DNA of 25,865 bases from an uncultured Oscillospiraceae bacterium (GTDB lineage: Bacteria; Bacillota; Clostridia; UBA1212; SIG427), in the NCBI GenBank assembly GCA_902465325.1, contig CABQMV010000012.1, positions 1 to 25,865 on the forward strand, in the 5' to 3' direction. Within the stretch, counting starts at the first letter, position 1. Each line of letters begins with the position of its first letter. The translations under genes and the position numbers were made by a program. Below the pieces are notes generated by a model, which was given only the letters and a program-made list of their open reading frames with translations, was not told the DNA's origin and ran no database searches. Below, in pieces: positions 25,068-25,865 of this stretch.

Positions 25068-25706
25068 ATGAGAACACGGGGAAAGACAGTTTTACTGGCT
25101 TTTTTATTGGTATTGGCAAGCACTTTCTTTTGCATATTGACAGCGGCAAGTGCAGAAGAGCCGGCAGCAGGAGATGTAAATGGAGACGGGACAGTTTCCT
25201 CTTTGGATTATCAGCTGCTGAAGCATATCTTTTTTGGAAAATCTGTTTCAGCAGACGTTCAAAGGCGTGCGGATGTTAATAATGACGGAGTTGTCACTTC
25301 TGCAGATTATATGCTGGTTAAGAGGATTTTTTCAGGCGTCCCTGTTCAAATTCCACCGGAAAGGCTTCCGGAGCAGCCTGTGCCGGAGGACAGCGGACAG
25401 CCCTTTTCCTTCCGAGTACAGACCAGCTTTTCTGATAATATGGTATTGCAGCGAAATCGTTACATAGAAGTCTACGGTACAGGAGACAGGACAGGCGGAA
25501 TTGTCTACGTGAGTTTTTCCGGAGAGACCCGATATGCCGTAGTAGATGAGAACGGCGCATGGAGCGTATTTCTGAATCCCCAGAGGGCCTCTGCTGAACC
25601 TGCGGAAATGAAAGTATATACCAAAGCGCAGGGCCCGGGGGGTGGAATTCTTTTTAAGAATATCCTGTCTAAAGGGACAACATTTCATACAGTACGGCGG
25701 AAATAA
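25068..25706 (+). CDS. Secreted dockerin protein ending in a truncated sialate O-acetylesterase
   Basis: The 212-residue protein has a signal peptide (MRTRGKTVLLAFLLVLAS through AASA, about residue 29), then a two-loop type I dockerin at about 34-91 (AGDVNGDGTVSSLDYQ and ADVNNDGVVTSADY), a Pro-rich linker (92-110), and a beta domain beginning FRVQTSFSDNMVLQRN. That last part, up to ILFKNIL at about residue 200, matches the first domain of sialate O-acetylesterases (SASA). In that family the next residues contain the nucleophile in SGQSNM; here the frame leaves the family and stops after 12 unrelated residues. None of the three forward frames shows SGQSNM nearby. So it is a truncated enzyme or a surviving binding/dockerin module. 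ATG 25068 has GGGAGG (25055-25060) at normal distance. It follows mutS2 by 17 bp and ends at a terminator. Confidence 0.78.
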   Translation: MRTRGKTVLLAFLLVLASTFFCILTAASAEEPAAGDVNGDGTVSSLDYQLLKHIFFGKSVSADVQRRADVNNDGVVTSADYMLVKRIFSGVPVQIPPERLPEQPVPEDSGQPFSFRVQTSFSDNMVLQRNRYIEVYGTGDRTGGIVYVSFSGETRYAVVDENGAWSVFLNPQRASAEPAEMKVYTKAQGPGGGILFKNILSKGTTFHTVRRK

Positions 25707-25750
25707 AAAGCGGGAAAACACAACATGAGGTGTTCATTCCCGCTCTTTTT
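25705..25750. terminator. Bidirectional intrinsic terminator
   Basis: AGCGGGAA (25709-25716) pairs with TTCCCGCT (25737-25744); an inner stem AACAC/GTGTT (25717-25721 with 25730-25734) lengthens the hairpin. T5 follows at 25746-25750, and A-rich sequence precedes it, so it also gives a T-tract for the opposing gene. It separates two convergent units. Confidence 0.88.
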
Positions 25751-25800
25751 CTGCCCGCGTATCTATATCTTGTATTTCTCTGTCTTTGAAATGCACACCC

Positions 25801-25865
25801 CTAATCTATAAGGTAGTGCCGCAGCAAATCCTCCCGGCCATCTTCTTTCAGCCGTTCCACAGAAT
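25801..25865 (-). CDS. 3' end of an unidentified minus-strand gene (partial)
   Basis: On the minus strand the frame reads SVERLKEDGREDLLRHYLID and stops at TAG (25803-25801). The coding-like, charged helical composition and its position 50 bp before a bidirectional terminator support a real gene end. Twenty residues are not enough to name a family. Only the last 20 full codons are inside the window. Confidence 0.5.
   Translation of the reverse strand, partial: SVERLKEDGREDLLRHYLID

Noticed and set aside
1..25865. CRISPR arrays, transposons, prophage, tRNA or known defence genes
   Set aside because: No regularly spaced direct repeats, transposase or integrase motifs, or cloverleaf sequences were recognised by eye on either strand.

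Overview
The window looks like chromosomal DNA from a Gram-positive, low-to-mid G+C anaerobe of the class Clostridia, probably a gut or fermenter lineage. The evidence is strong AAGGAGG-type ribosome binding sites, ATG/GTG/TTG starts, the neighbourhoods dnaE-pfkA and pgsA-DUF5685-dnaJ-mutS2, the DUF951-DUF1385-prmC operon, a single-chain PurL of about 1250 residues, and two secreted proteins with type I dockerin repeats. The species cannot be named from the sequence alone.

Left part (1-6812): the end of an unknown gene; a wrecked EamA-type transporter; an HD-domain nucleotidase; a PHP-family phosphatase; a GNAT acetyltransferase on the minus strand, divergent from an AMP-forming acyl-CoA synthetase; then a minus-strand operon read as DUF951, DUF1385, prmC. 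DUF1385 and prmC each carry one single-base frameshift at a short homopolymer. The EamA remnant has a third such shift and has also lost its centre. prmC and the acyl-CoA synthetase overlap tail to tail by 49 bp.

Middle (6813-9600): a divergent promoter region, a secreted dockerin protein with a GH123-like/DUF4091 glycosidase body that contains an AT-rich patch, a strong terminator, and a CocE/NonD (peptidase S15-like) hydrolase remnant. The remnant keeps its promoter, ribosome binding site, N-terminus and apparently its last few residues.

Right part (9611-25706): one long run of plus-strand genes with short gaps or overlaps: gpsA-like dehydrogenase, purL, phosphoglucomutase/phosphomannomutase, dnaE, pfkA, pgsA, DUF5685, DnaJ-domain protein, mutS2, and a small dockerin protein ending in the first domain of a sialate O-acetylesterase. 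A bidirectional terminator separates it from a minus-strand gene cut by the window edge. The block joins central carbon flow (pgm, pfkA, gpsA feeding sn-glycerol 3-phosphate to pgsA), purine synthesis, replication and ribosome/DNA quality control.

No CRISPR array, transposase, rRNA, tRNA, integrase or known defence system was seen. The least explained parts are the translationally coupled DUF5685-DnaJ pair with Asp-rich and Cys-rich motifs, the cluster of single-base frameshifts, and three genes with lost centres or ends at the edges of intact housekeeping blocks.
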